Source: Escarpia spicata
Lineage: Eukaryota > Annelida > Polychaeta > Sabellida > Siboglinidae
Reading direction: 5' to 3'
Assembly: GCA_963995525.1 (NCBI GenBank)
Contig: OZ023212.1
Location: forward strand, 10,518,229 to 10,582,228
DNA length: 64,000 bases
The notes below the pieces were generated by a model. It was not told the origin of the DNA. It worked only from the letters and a program-made list of their open reading frames with translations, and did no database searches. Position numbers and translations under genes: made by a program. This document shows, piece by piece, positions 30,407-45,400 of this stretch (position 1 is the stretch's first letter; every line of letters begins with the position of its first letter).

Positions 30407-33400
30407 CTGAAAGAAAACAGATTATGTTCTTATATCGACAACAAAAGAAAAAAGATGTGTTCTTACATATAAAACAAAAATACAGTATCTTCTTATGTAG
30501 ACAGCAAAAATGTATGTTCTTATACAGACAACAAAAATAGAGAACAAAAATAAAGATATGTTTTTACATAGAGAAGAAATGTAAATATATGTTCTTATAT
30601 AGTCAAAAAAAATACAGGTATGTTCTTATATACACAACAAAAGTAAAATTATGTACACCTGTACAACAAAGGTAAAAGTATGTTCTTATATATCAAGGAA
30701 CTGGTTCAAAGCATGGCATGTTTCTGAAATAAGCGATGACAGAGTGAATGCTCTGGGATAAAATTAGATACCTGTACAAGAATCTTAGCATAGATAATAA
30801 TTTAGCTCTTGGGAATAGGCAATCACATTTCATAAGAATCACACTGTGTGTGGGGGGAAGGTGTCAGGAGGAGTACGTTTTCCACAGTTTTATATGTACC
30901 CGGTATGTCATTTGTAGACGATCATGACTGCACACAATGCTATTCCTTCATGTAAATCCATGACGGTCTACAGTTCTTTTTAAAAGCTAAGTGATTTGAA
31001 AGCACCCAGTTGCCCCAACCAATTGTCAAGTTATTACAGGCGTCCTGTAATACGTCATTTCACATAACATCTCAAACTGACTATGTGAACAGGTGCTTAA
31101 TTAAATTCTGATACTTTCAAGTATAATATGCACACTATAAAAATAGAAACGATGCCGAAAGGCACTGAAAAAAAGTAAAAACTGAAACAACCAATACTAA
31201 TAATAATCTCAAATATAAAATAAACTGCTGTAAACAAACTATCACTGTGGCTAAAATCTGCTGACCAGTGGTCTGCCCACCTGAGATGCTGGCCACAGCT
31301 GGGTATACGAAGGTGATGCAGAGACCGGTCTGTATGGTCCATAATGGTCTCCTCTACCCTCGCTGCTAAGGTCTGCAGACCTGCGCCAGTCGTTGCAGAT
31401 ATCTTCAGGCATTGTCCTTCGTCTTTGTCTGCCCTGTCGCATAAAGCAATCAAATGACGGAAAACTTTATTGTCACCTTCAACACACACCACAAGGCAGG
31501 AACAAGACTATTACGTTTTAGTTTAAATATAATGAATTACCGTAAAAGAAACAAGTCATACTTTATTTATCATTCCATTTTAAAACTGCTCACAGTGATA
31601 CGCACATCACTGTATCCTGCAATGAAATTTTCAATGGTAAATAGTTTAACCATTTAGACCAAAAGTCGGCCAAACCCGCCCACAGGCTGACACTTGTAGA
31701 TCAAACCCTCACCATAATAATCATGTAATGTGGTGGTGCCATCTAGCGGATAGTTTTTAAAACAATAGCAACTAGGGTAGTACAGACCTCAAATGTCATA
31801 GATGGATCCATGTGCCCCCCCAGACTTTTGGAATTTTGTGTGCCTGTAGACCTTTCTGAATAGGACCCGTTACTGTGCCACCTTTAAACCTTTGGAACGG
31901 GCCCCCGTTTAGGTTACAATAAGCTGAAGTTATGGCGCCAGTTATGAAACAAATTTCAACACCCCCCCCGTCTTCTGATATCATCTGGCTCAGCAGAGAA
32001 GCTGAAGAAGAGCTGATGATACGGTGGTGAGGCAGCAACAAAGTTTCAACAGCAACCCCCGCCCCTCCGTCTTCCGATGTCATGATCAGACAGCACAAGA
32101 CAAAGCGGCAGTCGTGCTGATGCTCTGGCTCAGACCACCGCGTATGAATTTGCGCCAGGTGACAGTGGAGGTTTTGGGCCCCCCCAGACTACCCTCTCTG
32201 GATCCACCCCTGAATGTTCATGTTTCTGGTCAAATACGTGGAGAAACGGGAACTTTTCAACAAGAGGCTGAGACTGAGTTAATGCTAAAGTAAACCACTG
32301 GTAAAAATTTTCATCAGGTTGGAAGAGTAATTTAAATCAAATTTTCTTTGTTTAATTGGCAAGCAGAGAAAGAACTGAAGTTCAAAACTTCCCAATGGAA
32401 ATCAAAACAACAAGGTAATTGTAAGTTAAACTTCATAAGTGTGATTCAAAGAAAATTTGATTGATCAATTAATCACATTGTTAAGCATTTTCTCATGACC
32501 AATCTAGAAATAATCGAAAGATCAAGATACTATTATCTCCCAGGCACTTTCATGTAAGCAACCAGCACATTTATATTTATTGTTTACTCTTGTGAAAAAG
32601 ACTATCCAGCTTCAATCATCTAGTTCTGATTTACTTTATGTTCCTAGAGTCAATATATTGGAACTAGCCAACTCCCTGGAATATGCTCAGAACTTGGTTT
32701 CCGAGGATTTCGGCGCAAAAGACGTTACCTTATTATTTGTACGAGTGAACTGATGCTTTCTTCTTAAATGTTAGACAACATGAGATCAAACTGATTTACA
32801 AGACGTACAATTTGTTAGAGGTCGAGAGTAGATCTGCCTTGTTGCACACTTCTATGATGTTATCAAGGAGTTGCGGTGGAAGCCCCAACTCATGCAGTGT
32901 ACGCATCACGTTTGCCTTCTGCGCAGAGGTGTCGGGGTGACTGATGTCCCTCACATGAACAATGACATCCTACAAGTTACAACATCACATGGTCAGTTTG
33001 AAGGCCAAAATGGACAATCGTATATATATATCATGTAGATATGCCCATGCCAGTACAAGTGGTCATTTTCTCGAAAAGGGAATTGGTTGTATAACTAACT
33101 GATTGCCTATTTTGTCTTCCTTCCTCAAACTCCTGGTACACTTCATTCAAAGCATGGTATCAAGCAGTTCGGTCTTGGGCCAAATTGGCTGACCATGAAG
33201 ATACATATGGTCACTTCTCCTGAAAGCGTAACAACTGGAGTTCTATTTTAGGAATTCGATATATCATATCACCTATAAGCTGACACTACTTGGTACATAT
33301 ACAAATGTAGGTACATTAGTGGCATCATTTTGGGCAAGCTAACTCCAAATAGCTGACTTTTATGTGGCTATTTTAAGTTAAGGGTATCATCACCGTCCAT

Positions 33401-36400
33401 GTGCACATATTTCCATACATTTTAAATACATCTAACTATTTAGTACCAAATTTACGTGTTTACGCGAACCGCTGAATTTTTTTGCACCACCCGAACTATA
33501 CTGTTTTTTCAACTTAACTGTCTGCTAGTTTCTACGATTTCTAAGTAATAGCATGTTTTCCTTGCCAAACAGCTCATTTAAAAAATGTATCCCTTATTTG
33601 CATAGCATGAAAAGCTTTTTTTACTAGCTATTTTAATATTGCAGACGGAGGGTGATTGATATTAATAAGTCCACTAATACATAGGTCCCATTCCAAGAAA
33701 CAGTTACAACTAATCTTGAACAGCTTCGTAAATACCAGCACAGCTTTTGGCCTCAAAATCAACATCAAAAAGACTGTCACCATGAGCCATGGGAATCGAG
33801 AAACCAAAATCACTATTAATGGTGAACCCATCGAAACTGTGCAGAATTTCTCCTACTTAGGCTCTATAATGTCTAAAAACTTTACACTTTACAAAGAATT
33901 GAACATAAGACTTGGCAAAGCAGCAACAACCTTTGGAAGACTCACAAATCGTGTCTGATCCAACGAGAGCCTAACATTGCACAACAAGCTGAAAGTGTAC
34001 TATGCTTGTGTTGTCAGATTTTATTGTATGGTTCAGACACATGGACAACGTACCACAAACAAGAATTTAAACTCAACAGTTTTCATCTTCGTTGCCTGCA
34101 AACAATCCTTGGTGTAAAATGGCAGGGTAAAATTACTAATCCTGAGATCCTGCAGGTTTGCAAGTCAACGCCACTAAGCAACATCTTCAAACACAGACCC
34201 CTACGATGACTTGGACACATACAGCGTACGCCCAGTGACCACCTCCCAAAGACCATCTTCTATGGAGAGTTGACTGAGGGCAAATGTGAAGAGTGCGGTG
34301 CAGCTACAACAAGCATTGTCTCTCAAGACAGAAGCTGGCCTCTACTACTAGTAATATATAGGTAAATAATCATAACAACACTGAACAAATACATTCTTTA
34401 AATACATCTTAATCATATCACGCACAGCGTACACAACATAATTATCAAGTTAGATGGAAGCATGGACTGTGGTATAGTACAACAAAAAAGGGAGACATGT
34501 GGAGATGCAAAAACATGTTTACTATGCATAAAATACATGTTGTTTCTCAAAATGAAGAAAGTAAGAGTTTGAACCTGTTGCCCAATTAATTATATAGGCA
34601 CCAACACGTAAATGTGCTTTAATTCTTTAGCTTATAAAATGAGCTGTGGGGGCTAAAACGATGGTAGATGGACGGTGATGGATAATCGCATTTTCAGTGT
34701 TACTCATATGCCTCACAGTATTTGTGACATTTCATCTTCAAACTTCGACTGTACCATCAGGGTTTCCTCGGCAGAAATGTCGATAAGACTGCCAATGGGA
34801 GTAGGCTTCGAGACACGCATGAGGACATCAACTTTGTCCACCTCTCCTTTGGTCATTGCAGCCCCATTTCCACCTGCCTCTGTATGGTGTCATAACACTG
34901 ATACAGTACACCCCGTCCTCTACCTTGAGCACTTTGGCTATATACCATCTACAACCATATGGTACAGCGACATGACTTCCCGCCTCTACTTCTTTCTCAT
35001 TCGACTCTCTCATCACCTCTGCCTCTACATTCTCTCCTCTTTCCACTGGCTCTGCCTCTCCCCTCTTTTCCACCACTGCCTCTCCCATCTTCTCCACCAT
35101 TGCCTCTCCCCTCTTTTCCACCACTGCCTCTCCCATCTTCTCCACCACTGCCTCTCCCCTCTTCTCCACTACTGCCTATCCCCTCTTCTCCACCACTGCC
35201 TCTCCCATCTTCTCCACCACTGCCTCTCCCATCTTCTCCACCACTGCCTCTCCCATCTTCTCCACCACTGCTTCTCCCATCTTCTCCACCACTGCCTCTC
35301 CCCTCTTCTCCACCACTGCCTATCCCCTCTTCTCCACCACTGCCTCTCCCATCTTCTCCACCACTGCCTCTCCCATCTTCTCCACCACTGCCTATCCCAT
35401 CTTTTCCACCACTGCCTCTCCCATCTTCTCCACCACTGCCTCTCCCCTCTTCTCCACCACTGCCTATCCCCTCTTTTCCACCACTGCCTCTCCCATCTTT
35501 TCCACCACTGCTTCTCCCCTCTTCTCCACCACTGCCTCTCCTCTCTTCTCCACCACTGCCTATCCCCTCTTCTCCACCACTGCCTCTCCCCTCTTCTCCA
35601 CCACTGCCTCTCCCCTCTTCTCCACCACTGCCTCTCCCCTCTTCTCCACCACTGCCTCTCCCCTCTTCTCCACCACTGCCTCTCCCCTCTTCTCCACCAC
35701 TGCCTCTCCCCTCTTCTCCACCACTGCCTCTCCCCTCTTCTCCACCACTGCCTCTCCCCTCTTCTCCACTACTGCCTCTCCCCTCTTCTCCACTACTGCC
35801 TCTCCCCTCTTCTCCACTACTGCCTCTCCCCTCTTCTCCACTACTGCCTCTCCCATCTTCTCCACTACTGCCTGTACTACCCACCAGAGGACCTAAACTG
35901 CTGAAAGCGCCACCTGGTGTATTATGGCGACGGACAGTGATGTAAAACGGACGGTGATGGGAATTGTTAAAAAAAAAACTGCCCTAATCTGGGTTTCATG
36001 TCCATGCTCGGAAACTAATAAAAAACTCCAGTTTAAATCACTTAAGATGCAATCTATCAACCAGGGCCATGAAGTTAAGGGCAGAATTGGTGGTATTTAT
36101 TGATAGATTATTGCCAATATGAGTTTATAAAAGCCTGCAGATAGACGGTGATGCAAGAATTCTCCCCCACAATAATATTGAGGGTAAAAACAAAGATTGA
36201 ATGTTAACGTTTAATTTTGAGGGTGAATAATTGCAGAGATATAAGCAATGCTAAGAAAATATTGGCCGAATGCCTTACTTAGTGTTGTGTAATGAAAATT
36301 CATTTTAAACTTTGTATGGCCAAAAAATTGCTCAAAAAGTATGAGAATATGAGCATTTTTCGGCCAGTTTTACGAGATCACATCGTACATGTAAAACAGT

Positions 36401-39400
36401 GGACATCCCAAGAAAGCCCCCACCCAGACACATGCATTCAAGCTCATTCCAGCATTATTAATGGATATATCGTATTAAAACAAGTTTGTTACACTTTCGG
36501 GAGAAACGACCATATACACAATTTTTTGTAAATTCTCGTATTGCACTTTTTGGTCAGGATCATCAAGGGATCAGGAAATGGCCAAGTATCTGCTACGGAG
36601 CTTTATAAAAACATATCTGGGAATTTTATGCAAGACTGTAATATATACAGGTACAACTCTGTTAAAGGTTAGTTCATATATAATGCAGCATCCAATTCTT
36701 AGGACTACTTAAAGCGCTTGACACATACCTGTTCAATCAGACACTATCTTGAGTTTTCTGTACACGTTTCTATATTATAAAACAATACGATCTGTTTGTT
36801 TGTAGACCCATATCTGCATTTACATGTATGGGGCTGGAATTTTGTATGTGATTTAGCAGGCCCATTGAGGTGGTTCTCACATTTAGACTTCTTTGAAATT
36901 CGATACAGGATTGGGGGTCTTGAAGGGTCACAATTTCAAAACAGCAGAAGTGCCCCCTTTCACATTTGACGTGTTTGCGATAGAGGGCCATTGTAATCAG
37001 ATATAATTCAGCCTGGGAAACCTCAATTTGTAAAAACAAGTGTCAAAATATATATTGGTAACTCAGAATAAGACTTACATGTGTTATAGTGTGACTTAAA
37101 TTAGAAAAGACATGACCGCTTTTTTCTCCAGGCAACGCTGGGTAACTCAGCCAGTTATACACATGAAGCTCACCGCGTTAAGAACATCCTCGAGCGTTGC
37201 GACGAAGGCATCAATGAGTGACGTGGGAATGTCGGAGATGAACCCAACTGTGTCAATGTAGATGACCTTCATAAGTGAGGGGAGAGTTCCTGCGTGGGCC
37301 GTCACGTCCAGTGTGGCAAATAGCTGGTCCCGGGGCTCCATATCCTCGTCTCCTGTCATTGCCTTGATCAGACTTGTCTTACCTCACAAATAAATTATTT
37401 GGTTTTTATTTATTATTGCTGACATTTACGCAGTGCCACTTACCTGGGACCAGTCAATTCATAGGTGGGTGCACACATGATATTGTAAGACAAATTTCAG
37501 AAAAAAAAATGTTTTAGAATTAATAAAATTATATATTAATCAGCTAAACAACATGACATAGTTTATAAAATATTAAAACACATAGTTATAATATTAAATT
37601 TATATTATTTAAGATATATTAAATAATAAATAATTAAATAAATATATAAATAAATGAAATACATATTTATGAAGTGTCCTAAAGCACTGTTCATCAGTGG
37701 AAGAAAGCTAGCTTATGTAAATGTGTCTTAAGGAGTCTTGAACGTAGTCATAGTGTCTACTTGTTGTACATTTTCTGGCAGAGTTCCAAAGAGTTAGTCA
37801 GGACACTGAGAAGCTCCGTCTGCCATGGCACTCACTGTTTTCCAAGTTTATTCTAACCATGAGATAAATGATTTTTCATTATAAGCTCTCAAAATATATA
37901 CCAGCATTAATTTGTATATTTTGTTATAGGCCACTTAAAGTACAACACAAAGAAATGGACGAAGCTATGATGTAATGAACTGAATAGATAGAGTAGAAAT
38001 GCATGTGCAATGAGTGATGTATTCTGCAAAAGTGGAGAGAGCATCTAAGAAGAGGATATCTAAAGTAGATGGAACATGTTGAGACACCTGCGTTTGTGTA
38101 GCCGACAACAGCAATGATGGGAAACTCCTGTTTTCTTCTTCCTTTTCGTAGCAACTCACGCTGACTTTTGATTTCGGTCAGAGCCTTCTTGATTTTCAGT
38201 TCTTTTTCCTGTGGAAGAATGAGAAGATATACAGCCTGTATTGCTTTGGCCACAATGGTGGACACACATTCCCTCCACACTTTCTTCACTTTCATCAGTT
38301 GGGTGACCTCAGCATATCATTTACTTCGGCATCAAAGAAAACCCGCATTATTTTAACCCGGGCTAAATCTGTGCAATGTCTACACAAAGCACGTGTCTGC
38401 ATTGAGGTCAGAACAATGGGAATGACAGTGGATCATGGTGCAGTACTGATGGCGAATAAAGAACCAGCACATCTGATACAAATTAATAATAACCCAGGTT
38501 ATCTGTCTATACGAACACAGGAAGGGTGTTAAAGATAACCAGGGCAAAAGATTTGGCTTCCATTGCTTGGCTAAGGCCAGACACCACAGGTGAAATGGTG
38601 TTTTTTTACCAAAAATACTGAAAATGGTTTTCTGCCAGATTATTATACCTTTGTATGCATACTATCAATAAAGTTCACTTCTATGTACGATTACATCGAT
38701 ATCATGTAATGAAATCCATTATGCAATCTTTGACAGCCATTTTCTCAAAAACATTTTTCTTCATATTTCTGGATTTGGAAACGGGATATCTCTTGGAATA
38801 ATTATGCTATATAAATAATGTTTTCAGTGTTGCATTCAGCATATTCTACTGTGTGCAATGATCAGACACTTTTTTAAAATCATGAATAGTTTGAAAGATA
38901 TAGCCATATTTGTTGCCAAAAAACATGATTTTTTTCCGTAGTTTACAAAAAAATTATTTAAAAAATAAAAAGACAATATTTAAAAAAATGTTCTGATCAT
39001 TTCACAATAGAAAATATAGAGAACATGGATTTGCAAAAATTATAACTATATATGGATTCAATAAAAAATGGCAAATTTGCCAATATTTGCTCAAAATGAT
39101 GGCCATTTTGTTTTGTTTGTTTGGAAACAGGGGGTCTGGCTGAAAAAAGTTCAATATATATTTTACTCAGTAAGACCCATTTCATGCATTGGGCAGAACA
39201 AATTGAACTGTTTGCACAAATAAAAAAATAATCCTATCTACCTGCCGTGTCTGGCCTTAAATAACCCAGATTAACGTTTAGAACCGCATTTGTTCCCCAT
39301 TGCAGATGCATGTCCCGGGTTAAAAAACCTCATGTAGAGAGAGCTACAGCTTTTTGCCCTGGCCGGCTGTACTTAGAAAGTTTCCAAAACATTACTTTGA

Positions 39401-42400
39401 GATTAGTTACTCAACTGCCCTCCAGCAGCAATCAGTAAATAATACGTTGTAATCTCTTTAATAAACGTCATTCATTTGGCCTTATTTCATCACTATTCAT
39501 GACTTGTGTTGGTGCTTGCATAAATGAGAATATGCGGCCACGGCACCATGCTGCATATGTATTTTTGTGCTGGCAACAACGCAGGACGAGTGATGATTGG
39601 CCTAATGTCTCCTAAGGCCTGATGCTAATTACCCCCCTTTGTTGCTCTTTTGGCACAAGGAACTAATCACCACGCGGTGATGGCGCTCGGTGGCAGATTG
39701 CAATGAGCTCTTCGTTTTGTGAAAGCAGACAGAGTGGTCACATCAAAAATGTTGGCCCTCCCTTCCCTCCCAATTTTTGATAGCATTAGGGACACAACAT
39801 GTACATCGTTGGTGGAAGAGGGGTTGATAGCAGATCTCAACGCTTTCCCCATTTTCTTAGTGCAGGTGGACAATGTGTTCACAGGGTTTTGATGCCGAGA
39901 CAGCTCGCTTCTCTTCCACCGGTGATTTTAGTAAGTTGGGCGTAATGGCCCCACTTATAGGTTTAGGCTAAATCTTGATATAGTGTAACTCTTCAACAGG
40001 TAATTGGGATTATAGTTAGTGTGAATGAATGGTGTGCTTGGTTAGTACGGTACAGTGCATAAGGTCTACTGTGATTACAGTAGTAATGCTGTTGTTTTAT
40101 ATATCTATAACAATACTGCTAATGTTGTATATGCCAAAATGTGGGCTCTGTCATCCAGAGGTACAGGAGACTAGTATGGGCTCAGTCACAGGCCTGGCCT
40201 TGGGACGTAGAGCCCACATTTCTCTCTTTTTAACTTAATCTCTTTAATAAACGTCATTCATTTGGCCTTATTTCATCACTATTCATAACTTGTGTTGGTG
40301 ATTGCATAAATAATACGTTGTAACACATTTCTGAGAAAGTACATCACTACAAAATGTCATATTAAATAAGTGATAGATGGTTAAGTGACTTTAGATACCA
40401 TGATAAGACCACAACTTTTATTATTATTACAACACACAACAAATACTTGGCGTACCTGCAGCAGCCTCTGTCGCTGCTCAAAGAACGTTTGCCCTGCCCC
40501 ACCAAGGGTAGCCAGACCCCCGCCCTGTTTGTCCAAGCTGTGGTCATGCATGCCCCGCAGTCTTGACCTGCAACATAACTTGTCTTCATAAACAAACTCT
40601 ATTTAAAGGTGTCTCTTCAATTAAATTTTTCGCTTATCTCATTTCGAATTAATTTTACGAAAAAGCAAACCTACACAGTATCCACTATGATGTACTAACT
40701 AGTTAGTGTAACTTTTTGTATGTAGTTTTAATAAAATCATCAGAAAACTATTAACTTATTTTATTCTGGACCAAGAATCGATTAATGTGAATCTCAGAAT
40801 TTGATTCTTCATGTGAATGTGCATTACGATTACGCATGTGTCTTTATTGGAGTTATCGACTCTCAAATACTGTGCGACTTGATCCATTCAGTGGTTTGAA
40901 GCCTACATGTCAGCCTAGCAATTGGCTTTGACAAGTTATCAAAAGTCGGAAGTCATGTTAAATGAAAACATTAAATTTTTACAATGATATCAGTGTAGTC
41001 TCAGCACGATTTGAGGTAGACAAACACGCATCATCAACAGTTTCAAGATAATAATTACAAATTCATTATTAAAACTGGTAGTAAATTGTTTATTCTTTCT
41101 AAAAATAAAAATTGATATTTTCATCCCTGTGAATGTATTTGGGCTTTTTCTCAGTTTTATGAAATATACCTTACTATCCGAACCTTTAAGGCTTGTCACA
41201 TTATTATCTATATTCTACGTCAGATTATCTCGGTTGAAATGTCTACTTTTTATCGAGACAAGGCAATTGCTTCATTGTGCCTGTTTGAACAGGAGTTTGG
41301 GAATCTAAACCTTTTTACTAGAACCTCCTGTTACCTGCAATTTAAAATTGACATAATGTTCAACTGTAATCACTGTGCCTATGTGTAACTAAATAATAAT
41401 CTATTCTACTCTGTCAAAGTGGGTAGGTAACTAATTAACGTTCTTGTTGAAGTGGGTAGTTTTCTGTTCATGTTGACAGTCAGGCAACATTGAGTGGTCT
41501 TCTGAAGGGCCTTTCTCGTGGCTGAGAAAACTGAGTGATGCCTTCCAGATGGCGCCACCATAGTGGTGATAATTCATGTCTGGACCACCTGCTGTCCCCA
41601 GTACTCAGCTTGACCAATCTCTACACCCAGCTGTTGAAAAACTCACCGGTAGAAAGGAATCTCAGCTAGTGCCACCTGCAGCTTTGCCTCTTTAGTACAC
41701 GCACGCACTTTAAAAATCTGTAGCACCATTGTGTATCTGCAGAAAATAAACACCTGCTACAGCAGCGGAATGACACTAACACTTCCTGGAATGATTGAGA
41801 AGGTACAATCAAACAGGTTAATTCAGAACCTTTCCTGTGCACTGCCATGGAAAACAAATGTCAATTATAGTTTTTGTTTAACAACAAAAATTATATTTTT
41901 TATATGAACAATAATAATAATACAAATAACTCATCCCAAATCTATTTGTGTAGAAATATAAATGTTTCATGCATTTCTATTAATGCATTATTCAGCAGAT
42001 ATGGCAAACAATTTATGCAAGCAAACATAGAACATGTATCACTTCTTAAAAGTACTCATTTGCATATTTTTAATATTATAAAAATGTTGTTTAAAGTTCC
42101 ACTCCATTTATAGAGACAAAGTTGACAAGTGATGTCTTCAAAATGCTGGTAAGTAACTTTTTGCAACTTACACTTTTACATTAGTACTATTAAAAAGTTT
42201 AAAAGTTGCGACTGATGATTTAATTTAATCACCATGGTAACTTTAAACTGTTACCATGGTGATTAAATTAAATCATCATTCGTCAAGACGGCAACAAGAG
42301 TTAATCAACCAATTTAATTAACCTGAACAATTAATAAAAAGAAATTATATCAGGTCCCTTGCTTGGTACTCAATGTGCACTCTTGGGTGCATGCGCGCAC

Positions 42401-45400
42401 ACATGTGCACACACACGCACCTGTCGTAAACAGGAACTTTCCATTTCTGTTGCATCGTGGCCAGCTGCGCGGACGACAACATGTTGGTGCTGACAAACAC
42501 TGCAGTAACGGCTCGTGCCCTCTTGATTCGCTGTGTGATCTCCGCAAAGTTACCCTTTCCGTACAAGTATTTCTTGTCAGGGTTCTTGAGTGTATAGATA
42601 GCCTGAAAACATAACAACCAGAACTGGGCTGAATCACTTCTGGTATCCTGGTATCTTCTTTCAGATATATACATGCTAAATATCTAACACTTTTCCTTCA
42701 AATTAGTGCAAACAAGTTTTTATAAGTTGTTTTGAGTGAAGGGTTTACAAACATAGAAGACCGAAAAGCGATATCACCAAATATGCCATTGCCTAAAATG
42801 GTGATTCCTATGTTTGCTGTATAAATTATTCTGTGTTTGTCATGTGGCTAATATGAGAGCAGATAATGTATTAAAACAGCCAAATGGTTTCTCTAACGTA
42901 TATTACTGATATAATTCAAAGACACAGATTTAGGAATGCATGGATTTCCTGGTAGTGATACATAAGTATCACTATATAAATATAATATTAACAGGAAATA
43001 GTATTGCAAATTCCTTTGTCTATTGAAGATTTGGCTCATGAAAACTCATGCAGATAACCTAGACTTTTATAATGTTTTCAATATATCTTTGAATGAGATA
43101 TAAACTACAAAATCTTATGACAATTTGCTATCTTTAGTATGAACAATGCACCAGCAACTATTGAAAATAAATTCTGAAATGAATTTTCTGACTTAGTTAT
43201 TTTCACATTTTTTTTCATAACAAAGGCAGCATAAACACGGCTGTTTGAGAATCTGACCTGACCTTTTCAACAACTGTCCACTTTGGCAGACTCTCGACTA
43301 GAGCACATGCCTCAAACAACTGAAGTTCTGCAGTGGTCAAACTTGCCTTCTTCGGCCCCCATTTCACATCTGAAATCATTACATTAATATATTATGTATT
43401 TCAGCAAACCTTCGTCCTGGCAGTTAGTATTTACGGACACTGATTTTCCGTTTCAAAAAAGACAAATTCCGTTTCAATTCCGTTTCAGAAAATGGCAAAT
43501 TCTGTTTCAAACGATGTATTTTCCGTTTCAGAAAAAAACAAATTCTGTTTCAAATTACGTATTTTTTGGGTGTCAAATGACGCATTTTCCATTTAAAAAT
43601 AGCATACTGGCTAAAGAATCCCATTTCTGCTCAGAAAAGAAATATTTTATTACAAAGTTTACTTTGAAAAATACTAAATTCTGTGAAATATCTAAAATAT
43701 CACTATGTTGTGATCTCTGCATCTAAATAATACTGTTTTATGGTGTGGCTAACTTTCCTAACAACATTAATTTGTGTAATATTTACACCACAGTAACAAC
43801 CGTACAAAAACTATTTAGATAATAAAATAATTCCTGTCATACGTTTACGTATAAATGACTGGTTGTTTCTAATGCAGCAATGCTTACTTAATATATGTAA
43901 TTTAACAAATGTAAATTATACAAGCAATCATATTAACAATTATGCATGTTCAAATTAATGCTGTTTCACTAATAATTTTGTTCAACCATAAATTTTTTAG
44001 TTAGCGCTATATATGACACCATCCAGGATTATCTCACTTTGACGCAGTGTAACCTAGGCTGTTGTTTCTCCTACGCGTTTTGTGTTCGAAATTGGGATAT
44101 GTACACTTATGCATGTTCTAGTGATGTGACAACTACATTTAATTAGCAACATGTCTTCCATGCGCTTAGTGGACAGCCAGACAACGATCGCGAAACAGGT
44201 TATGTTAGCGCCTTCTGCGCGTGTCCCTGTTTACGTCGGTTGACACGAGGTAGCACAAGCGCCATGACACTTCGCAACGATTTGCCTTGAGTGTCCTAAA
44301 AATCCTGCGTCATAAATCCACAAAAATAAATTCACATTGTTGCATATTAAACATTTGTTTCAAAAATCTCCAGTTAAGGCATTATCAATGAAAGGAGGCG
44401 GTGCTTTTGCTCTTTTTCGTGATCATGGAAGATCCTTTTGAAAACGCAAATACCGCGATTTCGTCCGTTTTTTGTGATCATGGAATTTCCATTTGAAAAG
44501 GCTAATTCCGTTTCAAAACGCTGATTCCACGAATTCTTCCCGTTTTCTGCGATCGCGCAAAATCAGTGTTCCTAAGTATTCATTTACAAACACAAAGGTC
44601 CCTTCCAGTTTATATGCTGATATTTTCTAGCTGTGGTTACAAAGAACATTACGATATTCAAGTAATGTCTTTGCTTAGACAAGAAATTCTTTGATAAAGA
44701 CATGGGTCAATAATATTTGAAGGAAAAGGATTATTGCACAGACTCAAACTATAATGAAGTTATAAAGTAAACAAACATTTCAATGTAATTATTTATAAGG
44801 CAAATATAAACATCAGAATTACAGCATTGCCATGCATGCTGTGGTGAAGTCACATGTAGCACACCACCGCCATCCAGGAGAATGTTTATATTTTGCTTTT
44901 ATATATACAAACCTGGCTGGAGAATGAATACTCGGTGGCCACCAGAGGGCAGCAGGTAGCTGCTTGTGTACAGCTCGCCATACTTCTTATCACTCAGCAA
45001 ATTCTCGTCAACTTCGAAATCTACAACACCCAGATGTAGACTCATTGTACAGGGCGGCATAATTCTTCTGGAACAAACTAAAAACCAATGTCCATTCTGT
45101 CTGGTCTCCGTGTGACAGGAAATAAAAGGCTCCACTCGGGGAAATGGAAAAACCTGATGTGGACCCATAGAGCCAATGGTCCTGGGCTGTAGAAACACAT
45201 ACGGGTGCTGGATTAGTTGGAGCCAAAATAACTGCTTTGATAATGTTGTCTAGTCAGATACCAGTGCTATACAAGACCACATATTATTATTAAAGAAGAA
45301 AGTATTCACCTCATATCAACACACATGGTTTGTTAGTAAACAATACTAGTGTCTTAGAAAATTAACTTTTATTGTTACAATCATAATGCATATTCACGAG

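Noticed and set aside
34675..35945. ORFs of up to 409 codons on both strands
   Set aside because: Explained by a 24-bp stop-free tandem repeat; several frames and both strands are equally open.
33380..36160. ACGGTGATG motif recurring near 33390, 34670, 35950 and 36145 as possible element ends
   Set aside because: Orientation and flanks are not consistent with one pair of termini; the shared core is only about 10 bp.
45008..45226. Minus ORF overlapping GTPBP6 exon 2
   Set aside because: Different frame from the conserved exon and mostly intronic; no family resemblance.
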